Source of the DNA: a virus
Reading direction: 5' to 3' (one strand)
DNA: 50,545 nt
IMG/VR virus record: IMGVR_UViG_3300036770_005941
Span: 1-50,545 of that record
Positions within the stretch are counted from its first letter, which is position 1, and the number at the start of each line of letters is the position of its first letter. Made by a program: the position numbers and the translations under genes. The notes below the pieces were generated by a model. It ran no database searches and was not told the origin of the DNA. It worked only from the letters and a program-made list of their open reading frames with translations. Shown here in pieces: positions 23,633-32,530 of this stretch.

Positions 23633-24510
23633 CAGGAGTAGATCCTTACTTGCGCATTGGGATCTTGTTCCTTGCTCAACATATACTCCCAAGGATCTTG
23701 CTCTCCGGCAGCCACCCGAGAGAACCAAGAAGTATCTTGACCAGTGGCGCGGAGATACCATGCGATCTTGTTGGCATCTTCTAACCTCTGTCTACGGCTC
23801 GAGTCATGATTGAAGTCTCGAGGATCCTGTGGATTGCCTTCCAACATAGGACGCTTTTTGTAGGTCTCGTCGTTGTTGTTGCCAGTGAGATCGAATCGAT
23901 CATGTATGACTTCTACATCGATATTCTGCATGATACCTGCGACGTAAGATACTTGGCTGATGTATGCATCACTGAGTTGATGTGCGCTGAGTCGATCAAA
24001 CAGATAGTACCACTCTCTGGGCACTATAGGAAAGATAGCATAGGGATGGCAACGGTGAGTGGGCATCCTTAGACACAGGAACTTTCCATTGTGCTCTGTG
24101 ATTTTTTGATCCCAGTGTTCGCTTATCATCCTGGCGTCGTCATTCCAAAACATCAACCAACGCCCTTGTGCGTATTTGGCCAAGAGATTCACATATTCAT
24201 GCAATCGGATGTAGCCCAGTGGCTTGAATTCCAGCACCAACGCATCTACCCCCTTAGCTTCTATCTCTGGAAAGATATTGGCACGACACCATTCCTGAGT
24301 ATCTCGATCGTCGTCGTCTACTGCCAACAAGATTTCAATTTTTGAAACATCAGCGGCCCGATCAATCAAGCTCATGACACTGGATTTCAGTGCCTCACGT
24401 CGGCCTCGGGTGGGTAATAATACAGAGATCTCGTACTTGGGATCTGCAAACCAAGGACGATGCACTAGTTTTTTCGGTTCATCCTTCATAGACAGCAGAG
24501 TTTCCTTCAT
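23632..24510 (-). CDS. GT-A glycosyltransferase
   Basis: About 292 residues from the ATG at 24510 (24489 is also possible). ISVLLPTRGRREALKSSVMS opens a family 2-like fold, AVDDDD is the DxD metal and nucleotide-sugar site, and MFWNDDARM is a second acidic site. It likely transfers the sugar made by the neighbouring enzymes. It overlaps QueD upstream by up to 32 bases. Confidence 0.83.
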   Translation of the reverse strand: MKETLLSMKDEPKKLVHRPWFADPKYEISVLLPTRGRREALKSSVMSLIDRAADVSKIEILLAVDDDDRDTQEWCRANIFPEIEAKGVDALVLEFKPLGYIRLHEYVNLLAKYAQGRWLMFWNDDARMISEHWDQKITEHNGKFLCLRMPTHRCHPYAIFPIVPREWYYLFDRLSAHQLSDAYISQVSYVAGIMQNIDVEVIHDRFDLTGNNNDETYKKRPMLEGNPQDPRDFNHDSSRRQRLEDANKIAWYLRATGQDTSWFSRVAAGEQDPWEYMLSKEQDPNAQVRIYS

Positions 24511-25009
24511 GTTCGAATACTTCCACTGAGCGCAATCGCACACCTTGTCCCACTGGATATCTAGCATCATAACTCTTCTTATCGAGTCCGATGTGATGCC
24601 ATTCTTCACCGCGCTGGAATGTGCGCAGGATATCTGCCATCACATTGTAGGCCAGTTCTGCGAATTTCTCACAGCCCACTGCTTCTACCAGTCGGATGTC
24701 GCACACACCGCCTTGATCCTGCAGACCCAGTTCGGCCATTTTTAGGAACATGTCTAGATGCGGATCGTCTTTGGCGATGACTAAGGTATGATCGAACATG
24801 TATTCAGCCCAGTCTTTGAAGGCCTTTAGTCCACCGAAGTCCATAACCCAATTGCGATCATCAAGGGTAGCAGACTCAAATACAAGACGAATGCCAATGC
24901 TATAGCCATGCAATAAACTGCAATGACTGTGAGTGCTACGCCATTGACGGAAACAACATGAAAGACCTCTGTCATTGCCATAAGTTTTTGTTGATACGTA
25001 ATTTGCCAT
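24479..25009 (-). CDS. queD: QueD-like 6-carboxy-tetrahydropterin synthase
   Basis: Protein of 176 residues from the ATG at 25009, which has a perfect AGGAG site. It belongs to the 6-pyruvoyl-tetrahydropterin synthase fold: LSCCFRQW with the catalytic cysteine, THSHCSLLHGYSIG with zinc ligands (HGY where most enzymes have HGH), MDFGGLKAF, FDHTLV and a late E in SVEVFEHEG. It converts 7,8-dihydroneopterin triphosphate to 6-carboxy-tetrahydropterin, the substrate of QueE. Longer than bacterial QueD (about 120). Confidence 0.87.
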   Translation of the reverse strand: MANYVSTKTYGNDRGLSCCFRQWRSTHSHCSLLHGYSIGIRLVFESATLDDRNWVMDFGGLKAFKDWAEYMFDHTLVIAKDDPHLDMFLKMAELGLQDQGGVCDIRLVEAVGCEKFAELAYNVMADILRTFQRGEEWHHIGLDKKSYDARYPVGQGVRLRSVEVFEHEGNSAVYEG

Positions 25010-25094
25010 CTCTAGTCTCCTTTGTTGAATGAGCAAGTTTGATGGCATGCAGAATTTTTAGAGTGGGATGAATGCCTGAGTCCACTTGAGTCAT
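24972..25094 (-). CDS. Possible 40-residue peptide upstream of queD
   Basis: ATG at 25094 to TGA at 24972, starting MTQVDSGIHPTLKILHA and overlapping queD by about 38 bases. No good ribosome site; a GATAAATA late-promoter-like box is just upstream (about 25105-25112). It may simply be leader sequence. Confidence 0.25.
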   Translation of the reverse strand: MTQVDSGIHPTLKILHAIKLAHSTKETRDGKLRINKNLWQ

Positions 25095-25120
25095 AATAGA
25101 CGTATATTTATCGCTGTCGA

Positions 25121-25939
25121 TCAATCCAGGAATAAACGACGATACCAAGGTAATAATTCCAGCTGATAATCTACTTCTATGTCCTTGAGTTGATTATACA
25201 CGATTTTTCGTGTGATATCAAGTCTTTCTTGCTTGGTCCGGGCACCTAAGACCACTACTATGAACGTCCGACCTTTCTTCTCCACCATGAGTGCCACACA
25301 CCAGCCGGCAGCCGAGGTGAATCCGGTCTTAGAGATCATGATTTCATCAAATTCAAACAGCAAAGGTTGGTTGGTATTATGCAGTTCGATGGTGCGCACT
25401 CGTTGCCTGAGATTGATATCAAACAGGGCCTGTTTCTGTACCGATGTTTCAACGATGAACGGATAGAGCGCTGAGGCTTTGACCATTTCGGCCACTTCAC
25501 CGGCAGTGGCCATGTTGCCTGCGCCCAGACCTGATGGGTCAACAAATCGAGCCGCATTCATATTCATGCGTCGGGCACGTTGGTTCATAGCCCGGACAAA
25601 GGCCCGTTCTCCGCCAGGGAAATCAGCGGCCAAGGCATCGGCAGCACGATTGTCGCTACGGATCAACATGACCCGCATGATATCTCGTCGGGTATGAAAT
25701 CCGGCAGGTAATTTACCGCCAGCCTTTACGGTGATACGTCGATCCAAGTTGCGGTCATGATCTAGGGCTACTATGGCAGTCATGATCTTGGTGATGCTGG
25801 CAATACTTTTGGGTATGTTGCTGTCGCTGGCAATTACCGCTTCGTTTTTAGTGATATCATGTAGCCAAATGGCTGGACGTTGATCTTTGGCCATCACGGG
25901 CACACATATCAACGCCAGGACCAGGATGATCGATCTCAC
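25121..25939 (-). CDS. Exported S11 D-alanyl-D-alanine peptidase
   Basis: Protein of 272 residues with an N-terminal signal peptide (about residues 1-17, SIILVLALICVPVMA). The penicillin-binding catalytic motifs are intact: SITK (48-51), SDN (95-97) and KTG (204-206). The length and single-domain form resemble PBP7/PbpG endopeptidases rather than PBP5 with its C-terminal domain. It trims or cuts cross-links of host peptidoglycan in the periplasm. In a phage it could remodel the wall or aid lysis. Its ATG overlaps the stop of the HIT gene. Confidence 0.92.
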   Translation of the reverse strand: MRSIILVLALICVPVMAKDQRPAIWLHDITKNEAVIASDSNIPKSIASITKIMTAIVALDHDRNLDRRITVKAGGKLPAGFHTRRDIMRVMLIRSDNRAADALAADFPGGERAFVRAMNQRARRMNMNAARFVDPSGLGAGNMATAGEVAEMVKASALYPFIVETSVQKQALFDINLRQRVRTIELHNTNQPLLFEFDEIMISKTGFTSAAGWCVALMVEKKGRTFIVVVLGARTKQERLDITRKIVYNQLKDIEVDYQLELLPWYRRLFLD

Positions 25940-26328
25940 GGTTGCCGATAGCCTTCTTTGCGATAGTTGGCTTGTCCTGGAATCACACCTCTTACTCCTC
26001 CAACTGGATCTTCGACATCACCTTTGCGTCTGGGGATAAGATGAACATGTGGATACATTATGGTCTGTCCTGCGGCTTCACCCATGTTCATGCCAATGTT
26101 GAAGGCATCGCAATCTCCTCGATCGACCATGGTCTGTCCTTCTGACCACGCTTCATACAAAGTACTCATCATGGAAACCGGATCGATGTTTTTGGGGATA
26201 AACAATAGATGTCCCTGGGTCACAGGATAACGATCTCGGAATACGATATAAGTCATTCCTTCGCGCACCCACTCATCCCATGGTGCTCGACCCTGACTTT
26301 TGGCAACATAATAATTGTCAAAAAACAT
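25936..26328 (-). CDS. HIT-family nucleotide hydrolase/transferase
   Basis: Protein of 130 residues. The histidine-triad region reads QTIMYPHVHLIPRRKGD; the central catalytic His is kept but the first His of HxHxH is Tyr. The rest (GDVEDPVGGVRGVIP) matches bacterial HIT proteins. HIT enzymes cleave nucleoside phosphoramidates or dinucleoside polyphosphates. It lies between two exported peptidases without having a signal peptide itself; TAATG overlap with the subtilase stop. Confidence 0.88.
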   Translation of the reverse strand: MFFDNYYVAKSQGRAPWDEWVREGMTYIVFRDRYPVTQGHLLFIPKNIDPVSMMSTLYEAWSEGQTMVDRGDCDAFNIGMNMGEAAGQTIMYPHVHLIPRRKGDVEDPVGGVRGVIPGQANYRKEGYRQP

Positions 26329-28733
26329 TAGAAGCTCCTTGAATATTGCACACCAGTCTGATACACACCGGCCTGATCGACCACGGCTCGCATGCTCAGT
26401 CGATTGTTGCCTTTGTGATCAACGATCTGATATCCTGTGCCAACATAGGCCACTGGTTGGTTCTGGCTGAGATCAGCTCGAACGTTGGAATAACGCATCA
26501 CACCATCAGCATCTACTGAAGTAGGAACAGTGATATCCAAATGTCCGGCGACCACGTAAGGCTTCACTCCGCCATACAGGCTAAACCCATCCTGTGTGTA
26601 TCCAGCCACGGCATGCACAGCATAGATCGGTGCCACACGGTTGACCATGCCCGGAGAGAATTGCGTAGTGGTCTGCATCACGCCGCCCTGCGCCCACCAG
26701 GATTGATCACTGCGATAAGTGGTGTTGTATTCCATGGTAGTGGAACCACTCACCGAACCCCACGAACCTGAAAACTGTACATATGGATTCACTTCGGTTT
26801 GTGTCATAGTTATCTGATGTGTCCATGGACTCTGCAAGCCAAACGCACGGCTATCCAGGCTCACAGAAGTGTTGCGATTGACCTGGCCTACAGCAAATCC
26901 CTGGAAGTGTGTGGTGGCCACTCCGGCATATTTGGCCGACCAAGACTGCCCCGGTGCATGATCCAGCACAGCGGGATTTGATATCAAGGTATTTTTAGTG
27001 ACCAGACTGCTCATGTCCACGGTGAAGTCTCTCTGGAATTCATCCACTGCTGAGACTGAACTCAATGCACCCTTTACAGCCGAGTCCACTCCGGGCAGAC
27101 TGATTGATCCAGAGATGGGTTGTGCTGTTCCGGTACGTCCGGTGAGCGAGATGCCTAAGTTTCCTACAGGGCGTGTGGCACGATCTAGATCCAGCATACC
27201 GGCACCCATGGTCTCTGCTGAGTACCCTGGTAGGTTCTTGTTGGCTGTTTTTAGTAGCAGTTGCACAGTCTGGTCGCCCTTCATATAGGGCCACATCTGG
27301 TGTACGATAGCCACGGCCCCGGCCACCACAGGAGCGGCCTGGCTGGTTCCTGACATCACTTTGGTTCCGTCATCGATGGAGTTGGAAGTGATCCTTGTAC
27401 CTGGTGCCAAGATGTAGAAGTCCTTGGTCTGATAGCGATCATTACAAGTATTATTGGTGTAGTCTTTGCACACATGCCCAGCGGCTGCACCTTCCACTTG
27501 GTTCAAGGTAGCATTCCAATTGCCTACTACCAGCATACGTCCGCCTAGCAATAGATTGCCATTGTCATCTGTAGCAGTGGCGAATGTAGCCGGATTTTGG
27601 ACATATCCATCTTTGCTATTACCAGCACTCACTGTGAGTACCAATTCCTTTGGCAACACAGCGGCCCATTGTTCAGGCCTCTCCATGTTGTAATAGTTGG
27701 CACCACCGTAGTTCTTGTGAGTGTTGACATACACACCATTGCCTTTGTAAGTCATGGCTGATTTGTAGTCGGCGCTGTAGTTCACGTTGGCGCTGAGGCT
27801 GGCCACTACGATGTCGTTGTACTGTCCGGCCCAGGCCAGGGCCTTTTGGGCAGTGGTCATGCCCACGGTACCGTTGTCGGTGATCTTAGCGATGGCCAAG
27901 TTTGCATCAAAAGCCACACCGTGAGTGGCCACTCCGTTGCGGGCGCCAGCCGCGATACCGGCCACATGGGTACCGTGTCCATTGGTGTCTTGAAGACCTT
28001 TGCCAGTGTAATCGATTGAGTATTTGATCTTGCCTGCGAAGTCGGGATTGTTGACGTCGATACCCGAGTCCATGATCATGATCGTGGAGCCTTTACCGGT
28101 CCATCCACGTGCATAAGCATAGTTGGCATTGACACCAGCGATCACACCGTTGTTGGCTTCGGGCGTCAAGTAGAACGTGGGATCATGGCTGGGTACCGCA
28201 GTGGGTGTTCCCAAGGCTGGATTATTGCCATAATACGTCCGAGCAGAATAAGTCTTGGGATCAAAGTCTAGCGTGGGCTGACTGACCACAGGTGAGGCTA
28301 CTGGAGCAGTCTTAGCCGCTACCAGCACTTCAGTCGATGTAAGAATGCGTTCAGTACGTTGTTTGCGATCTGTGGCATTTACAGTAGCCACTGCCTGTAC
28401 AGTACGGACAACTTGTGTGCGACCATTGCTGAGTCGTTCGGTGGCCACGCGATACGTGGTCACTTGTTTTTGTACTGGAGTATCGGTGATGGTATAGATC
28501 ACACGATAGCGTTCACGGATCTGGCTACCGTCTTTGTTTTTGACGATTCGGCTGTCGGTAGTTTCTCGAATTGTTACTTTCGGTGTGCCCGAACTCAAGA
28601 TAGTTTCGGATTTTTGAGTGCTGTATCGTACAGACACTACCGTGGGTGCTGATGCCGAAAAGGCCGGGGTAACATACACACCCGAAACTGCCATGGCCAC
28701 AGCCGCGGCCACTAGATTTTGTCGGAACTGCAT
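26328..28733 (-). CDS. Exported subtilisin-like serine protease (S8)
   Basis: Protein of 801 residues. Residues 1-27 are a signal peptide ending in PAFSA. About 28-200 form a propeptide-like region rich in Thr and Val. The catalytic domain has D222 (MIMDSGID), H253 (NGHGTHVAG), N372 (SAGNS) and S464 (SGTSQAAP). Residues from about 510 are strand-rich with alternating polar and aromatic residues and end in ...YSRSF, the terminal Phe expected of outer-membrane beta barrels, so it may be an autotransporter-like protease. It has its own promoter and a GGGAGG ribosome site. Confidence 0.93.
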   Translation of the reverse strand: MQFRQNLVAAAVAMAVSGVYVTPAFSASAPTVVSVRYSTQKSETILSSGTPKVTIRETTDSRIVKNKDGSQIRERYRVIYTITDTPVQKQVTTYRVATERLSNGRTQVVRTVQAVATVNATDRKQRTERILTSTEVLVAAKTAPVASPVVSQPTLDFDPKTYSARTYYGNNPALGTPTAVPSHDPTFYLTPEANNGVIAGVNANYAYARGWTGKGSTIMIMDSGIDVNNPDFAGKIKYSIDYTGKGLQDTNGHGTHVAGIAAGARNGVATHGVAFDANLAIAKITDNGTVGMTTAQKALAWAGQYNDIVVASLSANVNYSADYKSAMTYKGNGVYVNTHKNYGGANYYNMERPEQWAAVLPKELVLTVSAGNSKDGYVQNPATFATATDDNGNLLLGGRMLVVGNWNATLNQVEGAAAGHVCKDYTNNTCNDRYQTKDFYILAPGTRITSNSIDDGTKVMSGTSQAAPVVAGAVAIVHQMWPYMKGDQTVQLLLKTANKNLPGYSAETMGAGMLDLDRATRPVGNLGISLTGRTGTAQPISGSISLPGVDSAVKGALSSVSAVDEFQRDFTVDMSSLVTKNTLISNPAVLDHAPGQSWSAKYAGVATTHFQGFAVGQVNRNTSVSLDSRAFGLQSPWTHQITMTQTEVNPYVQFSGSWGSVSGSTTMEYNTTYRSDQSWWAQGGVMQTTTQFSPGMVNRVAPIYAVHAVAGYTQDGFSLYGGVKPYVVAGHLDITVPTSVDADGVMRYSNVRADLSQNQPVAYVGTGYQIVDHKGNNRLSMRAVVDQAGVYQTGVQYSRSF

Positions 28734-28763
28734 GGGAACCTCCCAGGTTGTTAGATCAGTGTT

Positions 28764-28793
28764 ATGATACTATAAAATGGATTTTGATGTCAA
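28764..28793 (-). promoter_or_regulatory. Sigma70-type promoter of the subtilase gene
   Basis: TTGACA (28788-28793) and TATCAT (28764-28769), spacer 18, in the gap between folE and the protease gene. The start near 28757 gives a short leader with a strong ribosome site. Confidence 0.65.
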
Positions 28794-28802
28794 CCCAAAT
28801 GG

Positions 28803-29528
28803 TTATCTGGGTGCGAAATCCTGCTGTAATTTGATGTTATCTGTGAACTCTTTTTTCACAGCAGGGTCCGTCCGGAAAGCACCATGCAAAACGGTTGTCT
28901 GGGTGAGACTAGAATGGGCCATGATTCCGCGGTTCTCGCAACAGCCATGGGTGGCTTGGATGTACACGCCCACATCTTTCGAATCAGTGGCCCGCATGAT
29001 CTCACGAGCGATGTCATTACAGAGTTCTTCCTGCAGAGTTCCTCTGCGAGCACACCATTGTGCGATACGAGTATACTTGCTGAGTCCGATCAGCTTTTCT
29101 GCAGCCAAAATGCCAATATAAGCAACCCCAACAACGGGTTGGTGATGATGACTACACATACTGCGAATTTCACTGCGAACCACAAGCATGCCCTCATAGC
29201 GGTCTTCGCTGTCGTTTGGAAACGCTGTACAGTCGGGTGCTGGATCATATCTACCTGCCATTATCTCGTTGAAATACATCTTGGCCAATCTGCGGGCGGT
29301 GCCTTTGGAGTTGGGATCGGTTTCTCTGTCAATCAAGAGACTGTCCAACACCAATTCAAATGCATCAGTGGCTTCATTGATCAGCAGTTGTTTGGCGCCT
29401 TCGTTTACATAGTCGGAGATATTATCTCCTGCCCAGAATCTTTTTCCATCTGACTTCATGCGTTCACGGATGGCCTGCGCCAGTGTTTTTTCTTTTTTTA
29501 CTGCGTATTCATTGAATTTTACTGTCAT
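28803..29528 (-). CDS. folE: GTP cyclohydrolase I (FolE)
   Basis: Converts GTP to 7,8-dihydroneopterin triphosphate, the first step to 7-deazaguanines and also to folate. The 241 residues include MCSHHHQPVVG (zinc ligands Cys and His), GILAAEKLIGLSKY, and the third ligand in HGCCENRG, all family signatures. The canonical SxCEHH is SMCSHHH here. With QueD and QueE in the same genome the 7-deazaguanine branch is the likely destination. A GGAGAA ribosome site precedes the ATG. Confidence 0.94.
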   Translation of the reverse strand: MTVKFNEYAVKKEKTLAQAIRERMKSDGKRFWAGDNISDYVNEGAKQLLINEATDAFELVLDSLLIDRETDPNSKGTARRLAKMYFNEIMAGRYDPAPDCTAFPNDSEDRYEGMLVVRSEIRSMCSHHHQPVVGVAYIGILAAEKLIGLSKYTRIAQWCARRGTLQEELCNDIAREIMRATDSKDVGVYIQATHGCCENRGIMAHSSLTQTTVLHGAFRTDPAVKKEFTDNIKLQQDFAPR

Positions 29529-29558
29529 ATACTTTCTCCGAGTTAGAGCCGAGGATGG

Positions 29559-30140
29559 CTAGTCAACGATCCGGATATCTCTTAGATCCGGATATGAGAC
29601 ATATTTAGGCCGTTCATCAACTGTTGGTAGTAATTCTAAACCTTTTTCTGCTTCTTCTGTAGTGGGCTTGTAATGATAGCCCACTCTAAAAACTTTCTGA
29701 TCTTGCCAAGGCGATATAGAAAGATCTCTACCGTCATAGCGTTGTTCTAATAATACACGATACGCCCGTGGGTCGTCAAGCAATATTGCACCGCATCTTC
29801 CTATTTCCAATGGCTTTCCTCGACCGAAACTCAAACACTGCATTTGCCCTGTTCGATACATACCTCGCTCTAATCTACGTGCTGAATCCCAGATACGAGT
29901 ATTATGGAATCGATACTCTCCCACCCATTCTTCATTGACCAGATCATATGTGATTCCGAGCTTGTGCATGACCATTGGAACGGAGAGATAGGTATAGGCG
30001 GTGAACGATATCCAGTTAGGCTTTTCGTGGCGCAGACAGAGCTCGATGGCATGGGTGCAACAATCGGTCATTACGGCATACGGAGCACCGGTATATTCAG
30101 CGAGTTCCTGCTCAAATTTCAGTATGCTATCGAAACTCAT
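29559..30140 (-). CDS. Shortened DegT/DnrJ-type aminotransferase-like protein
   Basis: Protein of 193 residues, about half the usual 370-400. The N-terminal FEQELAEYTGAPYAVMTDCC is the start of the PLP-dependent sugar aminotransferase fold; WDSARRL and CLSFGRGKPLEIGRCGAILL correspond to the cofactor Asp and the region of the PLP lysine (K present in GRGKPL). The large domain is compressed and the C-terminal small domain is missing. It may be a minimal enzyme or a non-catalytic relic; the intact frame argues for use. It overlaps galE by four bases. Confidence 0.72.
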   Translation of the reverse strand: MSFDSILKFEQELAEYTGAPYAVMTDCCTHAIELCLRHEKPNWISFTAYTYLSVPMVMHKLGITYDLVNEEWVGEYRFHNTRIWDSARRLERGMYRTGQMQCLSFGRGKPLEIGRCGAILLDDPRAYRVLLEQRYDGRDLSISPWQDQKVFRVGYHYKPTTEEAEKGLELLPTVDERPKYVSYPDLRDIRIVD

Positions 30141-31090
30141 CTGTTATACCATGCCCAGGCATGACTCACCATCTCTTCAAGATTGTACTGCGGAACCCAG
30201 GTGGTAGTGTTGTTGAACAGGGCAGCCGATGCAGTGAGCACGTCGGGATCGCCTGCACGTATAGGGCCAATCCGGACGTCTACTTTCTGACCTGTGACCT
30301 TTTCGGCCATGGCAATGATCTCTCGATTGCTGGCACCGTTGCTAGTACCAAGATTATAAACACTGGAAGGTACCGTGCGATCCACTGCCATCACATGTGC
30401 TCGAGCGATGTCAGCCACGTGTACATAATCACGCACACAGGTACCGTCGGGTGTGGGATAGGTATCACCATACAGCGTAAAAGGTTTGTTATCGCGTATG
30501 CTTTCTAGCACACGGGCGATGATATGGGTGGCATTGGGTTCTTGGCCGTGCCGTGCTTGAGGATCTGCTCCGCAGGCATTGAAATAACGGAATGCCACAT
30601 AATCGATGCCATAGGCCTGTTGATAAGAACGCAACATCATCTCGATCATGAGTTTGCTTTCGCCATACGGGCTCACGGGCATGGTAGGGTCTTCTTCGCT
30701 ACAGGGAGTCATCACAGGATTGCCGTAAGTAGCAGCCGATGAAGAAAAGATCACCCGAGCCTTGACGTTGTTTTTGACTAGATAATCCAACAAGGTTTTG
30801 GTCTTGACGAAGTTGTTGCGATAGTATAGTTCAGGATTGGTCACCGAAGGACCTACCAGGCTAGTACCAGCACAATGGATGATGGCGTGTGGTCGATGCT
30901 CTACAATCGCATCTAGGGCATACTTGTTAGAAAAATCTTCTTGCAAGAACAGATCTGGTACAGACTTGAGATGCTGTGGAAATACTCTGATATCTACTGC
31001 CAGTACCTTGAATCCTTGCTGTTGTAATGCCAACATGGTCTGGCCGCCGATATATCCGGAAGCACCTGTGACCATCACGCAGTTTTTCAT
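30137..31090 (-). CDS. galE: UDP-glucose 4-epimerase-like protein
   Basis: Protein of 317 residues. MVTGASGYIGGQTML binds NAD, FSSSAATYGN and SPYGESKLMIEMML give the catalytic Ser and YxxxK, and the YFNACGADP, GTCVRDYVHVADIA and YNLGTSNG motifs are typical of GalE. It interconverts UDP-glucose and UDP-galactose (or the N-acetyl forms) in the cytoplasm, supplying a glycosyltransferase donor. Confidence 0.93.
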   Translation of the reverse strand: MKNCVMVTGASGYIGGQTMLALQQQGFKVLAVDIRVFPQHLKSVPDLFLQEDFSNKYALDAIVEHRPHAIIHCAGTSLVGPSVTNPELYYRNNFVKTKTLLDYLVKNNVKARVIFSSSAATYGNPVMTPCSEEDPTMPVSPYGESKLMIEMMLRSYQQAYGIDYVAFRYFNACGADPQARHGQEPNATHIIARVLESIRDNKPFTLYGDTYPTPDGTCVRDYVHVADIARAHVMAVDRTVPSSVYNLGTSNGASNREIIAMAEKVTGQKVDVRIGPIRAGDPDVLTASAALFNNTTTWVPQYNLEEMVSHAWAWYNR

Positions 31091-31092
31091 TG

Positions 31093-32301
31093 TTATTCCT
31101 CGATCTTTACAACTTGATATTTTTCATGAGCTACGTGATCTCGATAACGGTTGCCCGCACGATTCCATTGCTCCCCTTCGCCTGTGATGATGTCAACGAT
31201 GCGATCCACTGTGCCATTGTTCCAATCTGATATCAATCCCATGTTATGATGAGGTTCGTCAAGCAAGAGTTCTAGTTTAGTAAAGGCATCATCTATAGAC
31301 CAGGGAACGTAAAGTCGGTTAGGGTCATTAGCAAAAGTCTCAGGGAAAGACCTATAAGCAGGGTATAGAACATTACAGCCCAGAGTATCTGCTTCGCTGA
31401 CTGTGTTGGAAACCCAATCTTGAAGGGCGCAATTAAAGAGCACGCGAGTATCATTGAGCAGAGCATAGTAATCATTTTTCTTCAGTCCGTCGTAGATTTT
31501 CAACTTGCCTTGAGCTTGTAGATCCTGGGCACGTTCGAGATACTTAGGATTGTTTGAGCGTAATGGACCGCCCGAGAATACAGCAAACTCGATATCTTTA
31601 TATCGACCTTGGGCAAGATACATCTCAATCAGATCCATATAGAAGTCAGGCTGTTTCTCTTGGTCGAACCTGGCTGCAAATCCCACACGCATCCGGCGCT
31701 GGCTGAATGGACGGATGTTTTGCTCGCCGCCTACTCGCTCCAGCACTTCCCCTTTGCCAAACGCCAGCCCTGAGATGTTGTAGATAGGAGCGGTCCAGCC
31801 AGCGATGCGCATATGGGCTACCATCTCTTCGTTGGTAGCCAACACCGCTACGTTGGGGATCTGGTTTACCATCCGCTCATAGGTACTCATCCAACCCGCC
31901 ATGCCCCAGACATGAACGAAATCGTCAGGGTCAATAGCCTGTGCCAGACAGCGAACAAAAATACGAGGACGCTGATTCTCAGGTACTTGATCAAGGATGT
32001 AAGGAAGGCTTTCGATGCCTGGCTGGAACATGTCTTCAAAATAGATAACATCCTTGTCAGTGACTTCTCCGTTGCGCATCATCTGTACCAGATTCATCAT
32101 CTGGCTCATGGAGAAATAACTGCGACCATGTGCGTCCAGGACTTGTCCTACCGAGATCGATTGCGTATTGTCGATGGTATCACCGGGCACATACACCACA
32201 TTCAGTCCACGGCGGTCGAACACACGTCGGTTCCATTCTGTGAGTTGAAGGGTATAGCGGGCCTCGTATGATTCGAGGCCCATGTAGAATAACTTACGCA
32301 T
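31093..32301 (-). CDS. GT-B glycosyltransferase
   Basis: Protein of 402 residues. The C-terminal half carries RMRVGFAARFDQEKQPDFYM, then IEFAVFSGG and KIYDGLKKNDYYALLNDTRV with VSEADTLGCNVLYP, the layout of GT4-like enzymes in which the Glu of the ExxxxG motif holds the nucleotide sugar. No membrane segment. It probably uses the UDP-sugar made by the adjacent epimerase. Confidence 0.83.
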   Translation of the reverse strand: MRKLFYMGLESYEARYTLQLTEWNRRVFDRRGLNVVYVPGDTIDNTQSISVGQVLDAHGRSYFSMSQMMNLVQMMRNGEVTDKDVIYFEDMFQPGIESLPYILDQVPENQRPRIFVRCLAQAIDPDDFVHVWGMAGWMSTYERMVNQIPNVAVLATNEEMVAHMRIAGWTAPIYNISGLAFGKGEVLERVGGEQNIRPFSQRRMRVGFAARFDQEKQPDFYMDLIEMYLAQGRYKDIEFAVFSGGPLRSNNPKYLERAQDLQAQGKLKIYDGLKKNDYYALLNDTRVLFNCALQDWVSNTVSEADTLGCNVLYPAYRSFPETFANDPNRLYVPWSIDDAFTKLELLLDEPHHNMGLISDWNNGTVDRIVDIITGEGEQWNRAGNRYRDHVAHEKYQVVKIEE

Positions 32302-32516
32302 CAGCGGCTCCGGCGGTTAGCATCTTGAGCCCACATATCGCGAGGCTCTTTGCCCGCTTCCCATTTGCGGAACTGCTGGAAAGCGTAGGTGCGGTTGTTG
32401 TAGAGATCCGCTTCGTTGAATTTGTATCCAAAGTCGCGGCAGAAGTTGAGATAGCGGTCCAGATCCTCCCATACTTGACGGCTACGGGGATTGGGTTTGA
32501 ACGTGGGCTTGCCCAT
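32301..32516 (-). CDS. Small hypothetical phage protein
   Basis: Protein of 71 residues, basic at both ends, with helical content (SRQVWEDLDRYLNFCRDFG). It shares one base with the glycosyltransferase start (TGATG). Function unknown. Confidence 0.72.
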   Translation of the reverse strand: MGKPTFKPNPRSRQVWEDLDRYLNFCRDFGYKFNEADLYNNRTYAFQQFRKWEAGKEPRDMWAQDANRRSR

Positions 32517-32530
32517 GCTATTGTTCCTTT

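Noticed and set aside
24972-25094. 40-residue peptide as a firm gene upstream of queD
   Set aside because: No ribosome site and a large overlap with queD; kept only as a low-confidence feature.
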